Source: Pseudomonas sp. GCEP-101
Lineage (GTDB): Bacteria; Pseudomonadota; Gammaproteobacteria; Pseudomonadales; Pseudomonadaceae
DNA length: 64,000 nucleotides
Reading direction: 5' to 3'
NCBI RefSeq assembly: GCF_025133575.1
Contig: NZ_CP104011.1
Coordinates: forward strand, 3,170,965-3,234,964
Shown: positions 1 through 8,671 of the stretch, one piece after another
Layout: the number at the start of each line of letters is the position of its first letter
Position numbering within the stretch: position 1 is the stretch's first letter
Notes under the pieces: generated by a model
Databases searched by the model: none
What the model saw: the letters and a program-made list of their open reading frames with translations, nothing else
Told to the model about the DNA's origin: nothing
Translations under genes and position numbers: made by a program

Positions 1-791
1 CGGCCGCCTGGCTGTGTGCGCACGCCATGGCGGAGGATCGCTACGGTTGCGAGCAGCCGATCAGCGTCGCCTACACCCGCAACGTGGTGTTCTTCCATGA
101 CGACGTCGGCATCGACCCTGACCTGATCGCCGAACTGGGCAAGCGCACCGGCTGCCAGTTCGTCACTTCCGTGCGCCCGCGGGACGAAATCTGGAGCCTG
201 CTCGAAAGCGGCGATCTGCAGATGGGCACCAGCGGCGTCGCCACGCCGCAGCGGCGGGCCTACACCTACCTGCTGCCGTACCTGTACCTGCGCAACAAGC
301 TGATCGTGCGCGACGACCTGGGCGAGATCAACAGCCTGGACGCCTTCCACGACATGCCCGGCGCGCGCCTGGGGGTGATCGCCGGCTACCGCCACGGCGC
401 CTTCATCGATGGCATGTTGCGCATCCTGCGCGCCGAGGGGCGGGTGGTGGAGTACAAGGACGACACGAGCCGCTTCAGCGCCCTGCTCAATGGCGATGTG
501 GAGGGCGTGATCGGCCATGAGATGAATCTGCAAGGGGCCGTTCACGACCGTCGTCAGCGTGAACGCTTTCATGTGGTAGACGTGATGCCCGGGCCGGCGA
601 CGCCCCACAATCTGATGCTTTCTCGCAAGCGCTTCACCCCGGCGCAGGGCGCCGAATGGATGCGCCTGCTGGAGACGTTGTGGCTGGATGGCACCCTGGC
701 CCGGATCATGCGTGACAATGCACCGCCGCCGGTGGCGGAAGGACTGCTCGACAGCGGATATCGCTACAGCTCCACGGACAGAGGCTGGTAA
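1..791 (+). CDS. Periplasmic solute-binding protein (SBP family 3-like), 5' end outside window
   Basis: This is the C-terminal part of an amino-acid-type periplasmic binding protein. The first ATG in the window is at 27, but the frame is open to the left edge and reads AAWLCVHAMA just before EDRYG. That is the end of a signal peptide with an A-M-A cleavage site, so the true start lies before the window. The mature part has the two-lobe features of the family, for example a central LGVIAGYRHG segment and a C-terminal region similar to LETLWLDGTLARI. It ends 3 bases before the HD-GYP gene, so the two are probably co-transcribed. This suggests that the binding protein feeds a ligand signal to the periplasmic sensor of its neighbour (inference). 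The ligand is unknown. Confidence 0.75.
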   Translation, partial: AAWLCAHAMAEDRYGCEQPISVAYTRNVVFFHDDVGIDPDLIAELGKRTGCQFVTSVRPRDEIWSLLESGDLQMGTSGVATPQRRAYTYLLPYLYLRNKLIVRDDLGEINSLDAFHDMPGARLGVIAGYRHGAFIDGMLRILRAEGRVVEYKDDTSRFSALLNGDVEGVIGHEMNLQGAVHDRRQRERFHVVDVMPGPATPHNLMLSRKRFTPAQGAEWMRLLETLWLDGTLARIMRDNAPPPVAEGLLDSGYRYSSTDRGW

Positions 792-794
792 AGG

Positions 795-3668
795 ATGAAG
801 GCATTCGAACGGGGTATTCCGCTGCAACTGCTGGTGGCCGGGGCCATCATCGCCAGCATGCTGGTGCTGGCGGGCGCGTTGCTGGTGCAGGGATACCGCG
901 GTGTGGAAGGCGCGCTGGTAACGGCGGCCGGCGAGTCGGCCAGCCAACTGGGGGCGACCATCAATGAGCGCATTCGCCGCCTGATCGACCCGGCGGAAAG
1001 CGCGCTGCGCCTGCTCACCCACGACCCCATCTCGCAGACGGACAACCTGCCGGCGCGCCTGGATCGCTTGCCGATGCTGGTGGAAAACCTGCGCGCCAAC
1101 CGCACCCTGAGCGCGGTGTATATCGGTTATCCGAATGGCGAGTTCCTGCTGATCCGCGCGCTGCGCGTACCCGAGGTACGCCAGACCCTGCAGGCGCCGG
1201 ATGCCGCCATGTACCTGGTGCAGAGCCAGACGCTCAACGGCCAGGGCGGCCTGCTGGGCGAGTGGCGCTTCTATGACAGCGAACTGCGCCTGCTGCGCGT
1301 GCAGGAGCGCCCCGACTACAACTACGATCCACGGCAGCGGCCCTGGTACAACGAGGCGCGCCTCACCAGCAAGACGGTGCTGACCCAGCCATACGTCTTC
1401 TTCACCACCCGCGAGATCGGCCTGACCCTGGCGCACCGCAGCGTCGACGGCGCGGCGGTGATCGGCATGGATGCCTCGGTCAACGACCTGGGCGGCGAAA
1501 TGGGCGACCTGCGCCAGACCGCCAACACGGAGCTGGCGGTGGTCGACGGCAAGGGCACGGTGATCGCCTACCCGGACCTGTCCCGCCTGATGATCCACGA
1601 AGGCAAGGAACTGCGGCTGGCCTCGCTGGCTGAGTTGAAGGTGCCGGCGCTGAGCGCGCTCAACGCCGAGAAGGTGCCGTCCGGAACACCGCAGTCGTAT
1701 CAGGTCGGCGGCGAGGACTGGTACGGCATCTGGGTGCCGCTGTCGAACTTCACCAGCAACGAGGTGAAGGTGCTGATCGCCATCCCCGCCGTGGAGCTGC
1801 TGGCGGGCGCGCGGCAACTCCTGTTCAACCAGGCCCTGTGGAGCGGCACGCTGCTGCTGGTGTTGCTGCTGATCGGCTGGTACATCGGCCGGCGCATCGC
1901 CCGCCCGCTGACGGCGCTGGCGGACCAGGTGGGCGCGCTGGCGGCCTTCGACTTCGCCCGGCCGGTCGGCGTGGAGTCGAAGATCGCCGAGGTTCGCGAC
2001 CTGAGCAGCGTGATGGGCAGCATGTCGCGCACCATCCACAACTTCCAGGCGATCACCCTCACCCTGAGCCGCGAGACGCGCCTGGAAAGCATGCTCGAAG
2101 GCGTGCTCTCGCGCCTGGTGGAAGCCACCAACGTGATGGGCGGCGCGGTCTACCTGCTGGACGACGAGGACTGCCGTCTGCGCCTGGCCTGCGCGGTGAA
2201 CGGCGAGCAGTACCCGCAATCGATGCTGATCGAGGGCTTCACCGAGGCGGAGCTGGCCGAGCGGGTGGACCTGGCGCTGGCCAATCGCGGCCAGTACCTG
2301 GAGGTCTCGCTGCGCAACCGTTCCGATGAGCTGCTGGGCATCCTCGTCCTGCAACTGGCCCAGGAGGGCGCGCACAGCCAGCAGCCGCGCAAGCCGTTCA
2401 AGCGCTTCGTCGAGGAGCTCTCCGGTGCCGCCGCCGTGGCCATCGAGACCCGCCAGCTGATCGAAGCCCAGCAGCGCCTGCTGGACGCCATCATCAAGCT
2501 GCTGGCCGACGCCATCGACGCCAAGAGCCCCTACACCGGCGGCCACTGCGAGCGCGTGCCGCAGTTGGCCGACCTGCTGCTGCAGAAGGTCATCGACTCG
2601 CGGGACGGCGAGTACGCCGCCTTCACCATGAGCGACGCCGAGCGCTACGAATTTCAGATCGCCGCCTGGCTGCACGACTGCGGCAAGATCACCAGCCCCG
2701 AGTACGTGGTGGACAAGGCGACCAAGCTGGAGACGCTGTACAACCGCCTGCACGAAGTGCGCACGCGCTTCGAGGTGATCTGGCGCGACATCGAGCTGGA
2801 TTACTGGCGCGGCATCGCCGAAGGCAACGACATCGGCCTGCTCGCCGCCCGCCGCGACGCGCTGCACGAATCGCTGCGCGACGACTTTGCCTTCGTCGCC
2901 CAGGCCAACGTCGGCGGCGAATTCATGAAGGACGAGGACATCGAGCGCCTCAAGCAGATCGGCGAGCGCCGCTGGCTGCGCTATTTCGATGACCGCCTGG
3001 GCATCTCCCACGACGAGGCCGAGCGCCTGCAGGGGCGCCCCGAGCGGCCGTTGCCGGCCGAGGAATGCCTGCTCGCCGACAAGCCCGAACACCGCGTGAT
3101 GTGGGGCGAGCGCAAGCCGCCGGTGGCGAAGGACGACCCGCGCAACATCTGGGGCTTCGACATGCGCCTGCCGCCCTATGCCAGCCACTACGGCGAGCTG
3201 TACAACCTGGGCATCCGCCGCGGCACGCTGAACGACGAGGAGCGCTTCAAGATCAACGAGCACATCGTCCAGACCCTGATGATGCTCACCACCTTGCCGC
3301 TGCCGCGCCACCTGCGCCGCGTGCCGACCATCGCCGCCAACCACCACGAAAAGATGGACGGCACCGGTTACCCCCGCAAACTCACCCGCGAGCAGATGAG
3401 CATCCCCGAGCGGGTCATGGCGATCGCCGACATCTTCGAGGCGCTGACCGCCGCCGACCGCCCGTACAAGGCGCCGAAGACGCTCTCCGAGTCGCTGAAG
3501 ATCCTCGCCTTCATGGCCCGCGACCAGCACATCGACGCCGATCTGTTCCGCCTGTTCATCAGCCAGGGGGTGTACCGCGAGTACGGCGAGCGCTTCCTCA
3601 ACCCAGAGCAGATGGACGCCGTGGATGTGCGGGCGATCCTGCAGATCCTCGATGGGGTGAAGGCCTGA
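795..3668 (+). CDS. dCache-HAMP-GAF HD-GYP phosphodiesterase-like protein
   Basis: A 957-aa membrane signalling protein. Transmembrane segment 1 is at about residues 8-30. A periplasmic dCache-like sensor follows to about 340, including the motif RPWYNEAR. Segment 2 is at about 345-366 (LLLVLLLIGWYIG), then a HAMP helix and a GAF-like region (about 430-560). The C-terminal half is an HD-GYP domain: HDCGK with H627 and D628, and HHEKMDGTGYP from H850. HD-GYP enzymes hydrolyse cyclic di-GMP. The spacing between the HD and HHE motifs is about 220 residues, far more than the roughly 60 usual in the family, so a large charged insertion sits inside the catalytic domain. Activity is therefore likely but not certain. 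The gene starts 3 bases after the binding-protein gene. Confidence 0.88.
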   Translation: MKAFERGIPLQLLVAGAIIASMLVLAGALLVQGYRGVEGALVTAAGESASQLGATINERIRRLIDPAESALRLLTHDPISQTDNLPARLDRLPMLVENLRANRTLSAVYIGYPNGEFLLIRALRVPEVRQTLQAPDAAMYLVQSQTLNGQGGLLGEWRFYDSELRLLRVQERPDYNYDPRQRPWYNEARLTSKTVLTQPYVFFTTREIGLTLAHRSVDGAAVIGMDASVNDLGGEMGDLRQTANTELAVVDGKGTVIAYPDLSRLMIHEGKELRLASLAELKVPALSALNAEKVPSGTPQSYQVGGEDWYGIWVPLSNFTSNEVKVLIAIPAVELLAGARQLLFNQALWSGTLLLVLLLIGWYIGRRIARPLTALADQVGALAAFDFARPVGVESKIAEVRDLSSVMGSMSRTIHNFQAITLTLSRETRLESMLEGVLSRLVEATNVMGGAVYLLDDEDCRLRLACAVNGEQYPQSMLIEGFTEAELAERVDLALANRGQYLEVSLRNRSDELLGILVLQLAQEGAHSQQPRKPFKRFVEELSGAAAVAIETRQLIEAQQRLLDAIIKLLADAIDAKSPYTGGHCERVPQLADLLLQKVIDSRDGEYAAFTMSDAERYEFQIAAWLHDCGKITSPEYVVDKATKLETLYNRLHEVRTRFEVIWRDIELDYWRGIAEGNDIGLLAARRDALHESLRDDFAFVAQANVGGEFMKDEDIERLKQIGERRWLRYFDDRLGISHDEAERLQGRPERPLPAEECLLADKPEHRVMWGERKPPVAKDDPRNIWGFDMRLPPYASHYGELYNLGIRRGTLNDEERFKINEHIVQTLMMLTTLPLPRHLRRVPTIAANHHEKMDGTGYPRKLTREQMSIPERVMAIADIFEALTAADRPYKAPKTLSESLKILAFMARDQHIDADLFRLFISQGVYREYGERFLNPEQMDAVDVRAILQILDGVKA

Positions 3669-3676
3669 GGGCGGAC

Positions 3677-4063
3677 TCAGATCCTGCGGATCGGCCCCGG
3701 ATAACGCTCGATCTTGCTGTCGTGAGTGAGCAGCAGCATGCCTTCCACATGCGCCTGGGCGATCAGCATGCGATCGAAGGGATCGGCGTGCAGGGCGGGC
3801 AGGGAGCCGACGAAGACCGAATGTTCGCCGGTGATGGGCAGTTCGGCGTAACCATTGTCCAGCAGGGCCTTGCGAACGATGCTGGGGTCATAGGGGAAGT
3901 CCGCGCGTTTGAGTGCGCTCTTGATGGAGATTTCCCAGATGCTGGCGGCGCTGAAGAACAGGTCGGTGTCATCGGACAGGATGAGCGACCTGATCTCGCT
4001 GGTCAGCCGTGGGTCGTCGGTCAGAACCCAGAGCAGGATGTGGGTATCCAGCAGCAGGCGCAT
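3677..4063 (-). CDS. VapC-family PIN-domain toxin
   Basis: A 128-aa PIN-domain ribonuclease toxin of the subgroup paired with Phd-type antitoxins. It begins MRLLLDTHILLWVL, whose D6 is the first acidic metal ligand. SIWEISIKSA supplies the conserved Glu, and HADPFDRMLIAQA and LTHDSKI supply the later acidic residues. The length is typical. The start ATG shares one base with the antitoxin stop (TGATG, 4061-4065), so the two are translationally coupled with the antitoxin first. The gene ends 8 bases from the convergent HD-GYP gene. The RNA target cannot be read from sequence. Confidence 0.9.
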   Translation of the reverse strand: MRLLLDTHILLWVLTDDPRLTSEIRSLILSDDTDLFFSAASIWEISIKSALKRADFPYDPSIVRKALLDNGYAELPITGEHSVFVGSLPALHADPFDRMLIAQAHVEGMLLLTHDSKIERYPGPIRRI

Positions 4064-4314
4064 CAGTCGGCCTCGCCGCTGAACAGCTGGGCGATGTCGT
4101 CGGCGAAGGGCGCGTCGATGTCGTCCACGGCGGGATAGAGGCCCTTGAGCGCGCCGATGCGCTTCTCCGGCTTGTCGTGGATGGCCTCGACCTTCACCAG
4201 GGGCTTGCCAGCCTTGGCGATGATGAAGGGATGCCCCTTGCTGGCGAGATCGACCAGACGCGACAGGTTGGTCTTGGCGTCGTGAATGTTCACGATCTCG
4301 ATATCGCTGCTCAT
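4063..4314 (-). CDS. Phd/YefM-family antitoxin
   Basis: An 83-aa antitoxin. The N-terminal VNIHDAKTNLSRLVDLA is the Phd/YefM DNA-binding and dimerisation signature. The acidic C-terminal tail (DDIDAPFADDIAQLF) is the expected toxin-binding segment. A good Shine-Dalgarno sequence (GAGGTAAAGCC before ATG) supports this start. The protein would neutralise the downstream PIN toxin and repress its own promoter. A perfect 10-bp palindrome at 4329-4338, just upstream of the start, is a candidate operator. Confidence 0.9.
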   Translation of the reverse strand: MSSDIEIVNIHDAKTNLSRLVDLASKGHPFIIAKAGKPLVKVEAIHDKPEKRIGALKGLYPAVDDIDAPFADDIAQLFSGEAD

Positions 4315-4328
4315 GGCTTTACCTCGGT

Positions 4329-4338
4329 GTTAGCTAAC
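4329..4338. promoter_or_regulatory. Candidate operator palindrome of the toxin-antitoxin operon
   Basis: GTTAGCTAAC is a perfect palindrome 15 bp upstream of the antitoxin start. A related half-site, GAACTAAC, lies at about 4345-4352. Phd-type antitoxins bind short palindromes at this position. The site is seen in the sequence; its role is inferred. Confidence 0.45.
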
Positions 4339-4390
4339 CCAGTGAACTAACCTTGCGCGATGCTAGCTCAGGGACCGAGCAGCAGCAATC

Positions 4391-4430
4391 CAAACGCAAA
4401 CCGCCGGCATCAGCCGGCGGTTTGCGTTTG
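4391..4430 (-). terminator. Perfect 18-bp hairpin downstream of the L,D-transpeptidase gene
   Basis: The arms at 4391-4408 and 4413-4430 are perfectly complementary with a 4-base loop (ATCA). The hairpin sits 17 bases past the stop of the 4447-5193 gene and before the divergent toxin-antitoxin promoter. The lower stem is A/T rich but no long U tract follows, so termination efficiency is uncertain. Confidence 0.6.
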
Positions 4431-4446
4431 GCGGAACAGGCGGGGA

Positions 4447-5193
4447 TCAGCGCTTGGCGAGGTTAGTGGCGTAGCGGTTGATCTGCGGGTTCTTCGCCAC
4501 GGTGCAGCTCTGCCCGGCGAGGAACTGCGAGTTGCGCAGGTATTGCTGCTGCGGGTAGTAGGCGAACACGTAGCTGCCGTTCTTCACCGTGTCGATCAGT
4601 TGCTGCGCCACCTGCGGGCGCACCGCCGGGCAGCCTAGGCTGCGGCCGAGGCGACCAAGGCCGGGGACGACCTTGGGGTCGGCGTAGGCGGCGGCGTGCA
4701 TGACGATGGCGCGCTCCTCGCTGTTGTCGTTGAAGCCCGGTTCCAGGCCCAGCAGGCGCAGGGAACGGCCGTGCTTGCCGCTGTAGGTCTGGCCGGTCTG
4801 GTAGAGGCCGATGGAGGACTGGTTGCTCTCGGGCAGGTTGGAGAAGGAGGTGGCCATGTCCTCGCCACTCTTCTTGCCGTGGGCGACCCATTCCTCGAAC
4901 AGCAGCGTGCGCTGCTTCAGGTCGAACACCCAGAGGCGCTTGTCGCGGGATGGCTTGGAGTAGTCAATCACCGTCAGCAGGCGGTTCTGGCCGCCGAGCT
5001 GAGTGCTGGCGCACTGCAGTGCGTTGAGCGCCAGGCGCAGGGTTTCGGTGTTGGTGGCGGGCGCGAGGCGGTGCAGTTCCTCGGCCGTGGGCAGGCGGGC
5101 GGCGGACGCGGTCTGCCAGCTGCCAAACGCAAAAAGCGCGGCACTGGCGAGCGAAATCCGGAAGAACCCCCGTAACTTCAAGAAAGTCAGCAT
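4447..5193 (-). CDS. Murein L,D-transpeptidase catalytic domain family protein (YkuD_2-like)
   Basis: A 248-aa exported protein with a signal peptide over residues 1-31 (hydrophobic ISLASAALFAFG, A-S-A cleavage site). The C-terminal half carries the catalytic signature GRSLGCPAV with the nucleophile Cys, preceded by VMHAAAYADP with the conserved His. This belongs to the YkuD_2 branch, distinct from the classical YkuD enzyme at 5569-6621. Members are predicted to form 3-3 peptidoglycan crosslinks or attach proteins in the periplasm; the activity of this branch is less established. No strong Shine-Dalgarno sequence precedes the ATG. It ends at the hairpin at 4391-4430. Confidence 0.85.
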   Translation of the reverse strand: MLTFLKLRGFFRISLASAALFAFGSWQTASAARLPTAEELHRLAPATNTETLRLALNALQCASTQLGGQNRLLTVIDYSKPSRDKRLWVFDLKQRTLLFEEWVAHGKKSGEDMATSFSNLPESNQSSIGLYQTGQTYSGKHGRSLRLLGLEPGFNDNSEERAIVMHAAAYADPKVVPGLGRLGRSLGCPAVRPQVAQQLIDTVKNGSYVFAYYPQQQYLRNSQFLAGQSCTVAKNPQINRYATNLAKR

Positions 5194-5568
5194 GAATACA
5201 ACATTCCCGTGGAATCGATATGGTTTTTTCTGGGAAACGCCGGATTGTGCGTGATTTTTGATCAGTGGTGTGGCTGTTTTTTGATCGAGTATGGCCCCGC
5301 CCGTCGGTAATTACGAACTTTCCCGTGCGGTGGATCGCCGCAAAGCGTTGGTTTCTGGGGAGTTGGGCGAAAGGAGCTCGCCCCGGACAGGCGCCTTGAC
5401 TCGTTGTGTTTCGAGATTCTTCGGCAGCTTGCACGGCCGGCTTGAGGCCGTCTGTCCGTGGGCGAGTGCCGACAGTGTGGCGTGAGCGGCAGGTGATGGG
5501 AGCAGGGAAACGATGAACAGCCTGTAGGGGAAGTCCGGAGCATGGCAACGTCACCCCGGCTCATCGCC
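5194..5568. other. Intergenic region, no gene recognised
   Basis: This 375-base stretch lies between two minus-strand genes. It should contain the promoter of the 4447-5193 gene near its left end, where A/T-rich sequence at about 5215-5290 is a candidate. Open frames here are short and overlap in several registers, and none has a convincing ribosome site. I see no repeat or RNA element in it. Confidence 0.5.
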
Positions 5569-6621
5569 CTACTGCACGCTCTGGTTCTTGACCGGCTTCT
5601 GTTCGGCCTGGCGGTCATTGGTGGTGATCACGGTGAAGTCAGGGTTGCTGCGCATGTCGCGCGTGGAGGGCAGGTCGGTGATCACCAGGGTGCTGCCCAC
5701 ATCCATGCTGGCCAGCAGGTTGCGCAGGAACTCGCGGTCGAGGCTGAACTTGCCCAGCTGCTCGGCCGGCGACAGCCCGCGCTGCGGATCGCTGACCTGC
5801 ACGCTGGTCCAGCGCAGGTTGGGGTTCTCGCTGTCGATCTCGCTCTGCGTGGGCTTCTCCAGCAACGAGAAGGCGGCCACGCCGGTCTTCTCCTCGGGAT
5901 GCTCGAAGGCCACCGGCGCGGTGCCGATCTGCACGCCGCCGCGGTAGACGTAGAGGCGGCGGTCGGCGCGGCTGACCAGCACCGAAACCGGGCCCTTTTC
6001 CGCGCCCGGGTCGCTCCAGAACGGCACCACCATGCCGCTGTCGTCATGCGGGCCGGCGGCGCGTCCGGCGCTGACGATGGGGGCGAGCAGGCCGGGATGG
6101 TAGACCTCCACGGGCGAGCTCTTGGCATCGGAGATGATCACCGTGGTGGTGCTGAAGCCGGTGACCTCATAGAGCTTCTTGGCGAACGCCATGGGCAAGC
6201 GGATGCAGCCGTGTGAAGCCGGGTAGCCGGGCAGGTTGCCGGCGTGCAGGGCGATGCCGTCCCAGGTCAGGCGCTGCATGTAGGGCATGGGCGCGCTGTT
6301 GTAGAGGTCGGAGTGGTACTCGACCTTCTTCTGCAGGATGGAGAACACGCCGGTGGGGGTTTCCTTGCCCTTCTTGCCGGTGCTCACGGTGGCCACGCCG
6401 ATGGCGATGCCGTTGCGGTACACGTAGGCGCGCTGCTCGGTGAGGCTGACCACCACGGTCACCGGGCCCGCGGGGGAGATTTCCGGGTACCAGAGGAACT
6501 GGCCGGGCTTGAGCGTCTTCAGCGCGGCCTGCAGGTTGGACAACGGCGAGGGCTTGCTCGGGTTGGCAACGGCAACGCTGGCGCTCAGGGCGATCAGCAG
6601 GGCAACCGAGAGTTTCTTCAT
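5569..6621 (-). CDS. L,D-transpeptidase (YkuD family)
   Basis: An exported peptidoglycan L,D-transpeptidase of 350 aa. I choose the start at 6621 rather than 6663 because it is preceded by AAGGAAAGGTG and begins a clean signal peptide (MKKLSVALLIALSASVAVA). The YkuD domain occupies about residues 45-170. Its catalytic motif is SHGCIRLP with Cys139, preceded by ALHAGNLPGYPA. The C-terminal about 180 residues follow the YkuD fold without another catalytic Cys and may be a substrate-binding or partner domain. It probably makes 3-3 crosslinks or anchors proteins to the wall. It lies head to tail with the other L,D-transpeptidase gene but 375 bases away, so the two may be transcribed separately. 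Confidence 0.9.
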   Translation of the reverse strand: MKKLSVALLIALSASVAVANPSKPSPLSNLQAALKTLKPGQFLWYPEISPAGPVTVVVSLTEQRAYVYRNGIAIGVATVSTGKKGKETPTGVFSILQKKVEYHSDLYNSAPMPYMQRLTWDGIALHAGNLPGYPASHGCIRLPMAFAKKLYEVTGFSTTTVIISDAKSSPVEVYHPGLLAPIVSAGRAAGPHDDSGMVVPFWSDPGAEKGPVSVLVSRADRRLYVYRGGVQIGTAPVAFEHPEEKTGVAAFSLLEKPTQSEIDSENPNLRWTSVQVSDPQRGLSPAEQLGKFSLDREFLRNLLASMDVGSTLVITDLPSTRDMRSNPDFTVITTNDRQAEQKPVKNQSVQ

Positions 6622-6739
6622 CACCTTTCCTTGGGACGCGGGGTTGGCTGGCAGCTTAGCCAAGCGGCGCGGGCCGCTGCAAACTGCCGGGCTGAACGGC
6701 GCGCGTAGGGCTTTTCCGAACGTTCAACAGGCGCAGTAT

Positions 6740-6816
6740 GTAGGAGCGAGCGTGCTCGCGAACAGGGTTGCCGGTGGGCCTGGTACGGGGGCGGTTCGCG
6801 AGCGAGCTCGCTCCTG
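6740..6816. repeat. Inverted pair of Pseudomonas REP elements
   Basis: Two REP units (GTAGGAGCGAGCGTGCTCGC at 6740 and its inverted counterpart ending GCTCGCTCCTGC at 6816) face each other across about 30 bases. They lie between the transpeptidase start region and the end of the pseudouridine synthase gene. REP pairs of this type are dispersed through Pseudomonas intergenic regions and can affect mRNA 3' ends. Confidence 0.85.
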
Positions 6817-6828
6817 CAACAGGGTGGA

Positions 6829-7524
6829 TCAGCCCAGTTCGGCGATTTCCTGCGCGGTCAGCGCGCGGTAGTCGCCGGGTTGCAGGGCGGGGTCGAGCGC
6901 CAGGCTGCCCATGCGTTCGCGGTGCAGGCGGGTCACCTTGTTCTGGAAATGGCCGAACATGCGCTTGACCTGGTGATAGCGCCCTTCATGCAGGGTCAGG
7001 CGCGCGGCGCGGCGGCCGAGGATGTCCAGCTGGGCGGGCAGGGTCGTGAGGTCTTCGAAGGCGAAATACAGGCCCTGGGCGAAGGTCGCGATGTAGCGCT
7101 CCTCGATCGGGTCTTGCGTCTCGACGTAGTAGACCTTGGGCAGCTTGCGCCCCGGCAGGGTCATGCGCCGCGACCACTGCCCGTCGTTGGTGATCAGCAA
7201 CAGCCCGGTGGTGTTGTAGTCCAGGCGGCCGCCGATGTGCAGCTCGTGCTTGTCCGGCTCGTCCAGCAGGTCGAGCACGGTGCGGTGCTCGGCGTCGCGG
7301 GTGGCGCTGACGCAACCGGCCGGCTTGTGCAGCATGAAGTAGCGCGCCGGCTTGCCGGCCTGCAGCAGCCCGTCGTCCAGCTCCACGCTGGAAAACTCGC
7401 GTACCTCGTGGCGGCCATCGCGCACCACCTGGCCATCCACGCGCAGGCGGCCCTCGGCGAGCAACTGGCGGGCCTGCTGGCGGTTCAGGTGCGGCAGGTT
7501 GGCGATGAAGCGGTCCAGGCGCAT
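6829..7524 (-). CDS. RsuA-family pseudouridine synthase
   Basis: A 231-aa enzyme that isomerises uridine to pseudouridine in RNA. The N-terminal S4 RNA-binding domain (MRLDRFIANLPHLNRQQARQ) is followed by the catalytic domain with GGRLDYNTTGLLL, where the Asp is the catalytic residue. The C-terminal part has the family motif EGRYHQVKRMF. The start at 7524 is fixed by the S4 domain and by one-base overlap (TGATG) with the stop of the upstream CWC gene. A longer open frame to 8232 exists but its extension runs antisense-like through other genes. Whether the target is 16S, 23S or tRNA is not clear from sequence. Confidence 0.9.
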   Translation of the reverse strand: MRLDRFIANLPHLNRQQARQLLAEGRLRVDGQVVRDGRHEVREFSSVELDDGLLQAGKPARYFMLHKPAGCVSATRDAEHRTVLDLLDEPDKHELHIGGRLDYNTTGLLLITNDGQWSRRMTLPGRKLPKVYYVETQDPIEERYIATFAQGLYFAFEDLTTLPAQLDILGRRAARLTLHEGRYHQVKRMFGHFQNKVTRLHRERMGSLALDPALQPGDYRALTAQEIAELG

Positions 7525-7739
7525 CAGGCTTGCTCGGCGGCCTTCAGCCCGGCTGCGCAGCGCGGGCAGAGGCAGGCGCGATCGATCAGTTCTGGCGGGA
7601 TGCGCTCGAGCGCCTCGTGGTCGACGGGCGTGCTGAAGCACCAGCAGTCCTGGCCCGCCAGCGCCGGGTTGGCCAGGGTGCAGCGGTTGGACTGGCCGCA
7701 GAGCGGGCAGCGGCTGGGGTTGGGAGTGGCGTCGTTCAT
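7524..7739 (-). CDS. Cysteine-rich CWC family protein
   Basis: A 71-aa small protein with paired cysteines: CPLCGQSNRC near the N terminus, DCWCF in the middle and CLCPRC near the C terminus. This is the Cys-rich CWC pattern, probably a small zinc-binding protein of unknown function. I start it at MNDATPNPS because the Cys array follows directly and the upstream part of the frame is not protein-like. The stop overlaps the start of the pseudouridine synthase gene by one base, so the pair is translationally coupled. Confidence 0.85.
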   Translation of the reverse strand: MNDATPNPSRCPLCGQSNRCTLANPALAGQDCWCFSTPVDHEALERIPPELIDRACLCPRCAAGLKAAEQA

Positions 7740-7834
7740 GGCCGGTCGGGCGGCAAGCGGTGGCGATGCGGGCGCACAGGGTGCAGCGCCGACCCGCATC
7801 GCGCAAGCGGATTCGGATCGGCGCGCGGTGTGGT

Positions 7835-8671
7835 TCAGGGCATCTCGATGCGCACGATCCAGGGTTCCAGGCGCCGGCCGAAGGCGACGTCGGCGACGAA
7901 GGGCTGGGCCCGGCCGTCCGCCGCGCGGTGCGGTTGCGCAGTGATCTGGTCGAGACGCTCGCGCCACTGGTGCGGCACGTTGAGGCTGTCGGTGCCGACG
8001 GAGCTGGCGGTGCCGCCCAGGGTCCAGATGTGCTCGTAGTAGTTGGACACCGGGCGCACCTGGCCGTGGACGATGAGGTAGCGCCGGCGATCGGGGTAGC
8101 GCGCGCGCAGGGTCGCCAGGTCCCGGCCGACGTCCTTGAGCAGCAGGCGCGTGTCGGTCTTCTCCTCGCTGTCCAGCTCGCGGCGGATGAAGTCGCGCTC
8201 GTCCGCCAGGCGAGCATTCTGCGGCGCGGCATCGGCGGCCAGGCGCGCTTCGTCGAGGCGCTTGCGGGTCAGCTGCACTTCGCGCTCGTACAGCGGGCCA
8301 TCGAGTTCCAGCACCAGCAGGGCATCGCGCGATTGCTGGCGGCCGAAGCGCCGGGCGCTATCGTCGTCGACCTGCTCGGGCATGGTGAAGCCGAGTTCGG
8401 CCATCTTGCGGCTGTCGAGGGCGGGCTGCCAGCCGCGATTGTGCTGCCGTGCGTCCTCGTCGCGGCTGGGCGTGCGCCAATGCAGGCGCAGGCTCAGGCC
8501 GCTGTTTTCCTTGTACCAGTCGCTATTGCGCAGCAGCTCGCGCTGGCTGAGCGGCAAGGTGCTGTCGGGCTCGCCGGAGCGGTTCCAGGCGACGCCGCCC
8601 AGGGCGATGGCGTTGACCAGCAGGATCAGGCCGACACCGCCGGCCAGGGCATGGGTGCGCGTCCAGTTCAT
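7835..8671 (-). CDS. DUF4824 family protein
   Basis: A 278-aa protein with one N-terminal membrane anchor (residues about 9-29, AGGVGLILLVNAIALGGVAW) and a large, presumably periplasmic, charged domain. It matches the DUF4824 family as I know it; no biochemical function is established. The start at 8671 shares one base with the stop of the upstream DUF2157 gene (TGATG), so the two are coupled, which suggests that the soluble domain works with the polytopic partner. A 95-base gap separates it from the CWC gene. Confidence 0.8.
   Translation of the reverse strand: MNWTRTHALAGGVGLILLVNAIALGGVAWNRSGEPDSTLPLSQRELLRNSDWYKENSGLSLRLHWRTPSRDEDARQHNRGWQPALDSRKMAELGFTMPEQVDDDSARRFGRQQSRDALLVLELDGPLYEREVQLTRKRLDEARLAADAAPQNARLADERDFIRRELDSEEKTDTRLLLKDVGRDLATLRARYPDRRRYLIVHGQVRPVSNYYEHIWTLGGTASSVGTDSLNVPHQWRERLDQITAQPHRAADGRAQPFVADVAFGRRLEPWIVRIEMP

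Noticed and set aside
6829..8232. A 467-aa version of the pseudouridine synthase
   Set aside because: The N-terminal extension overlaps the CWC and DUF4824 genes in another register; the S4 domain fixes the start at 7524.
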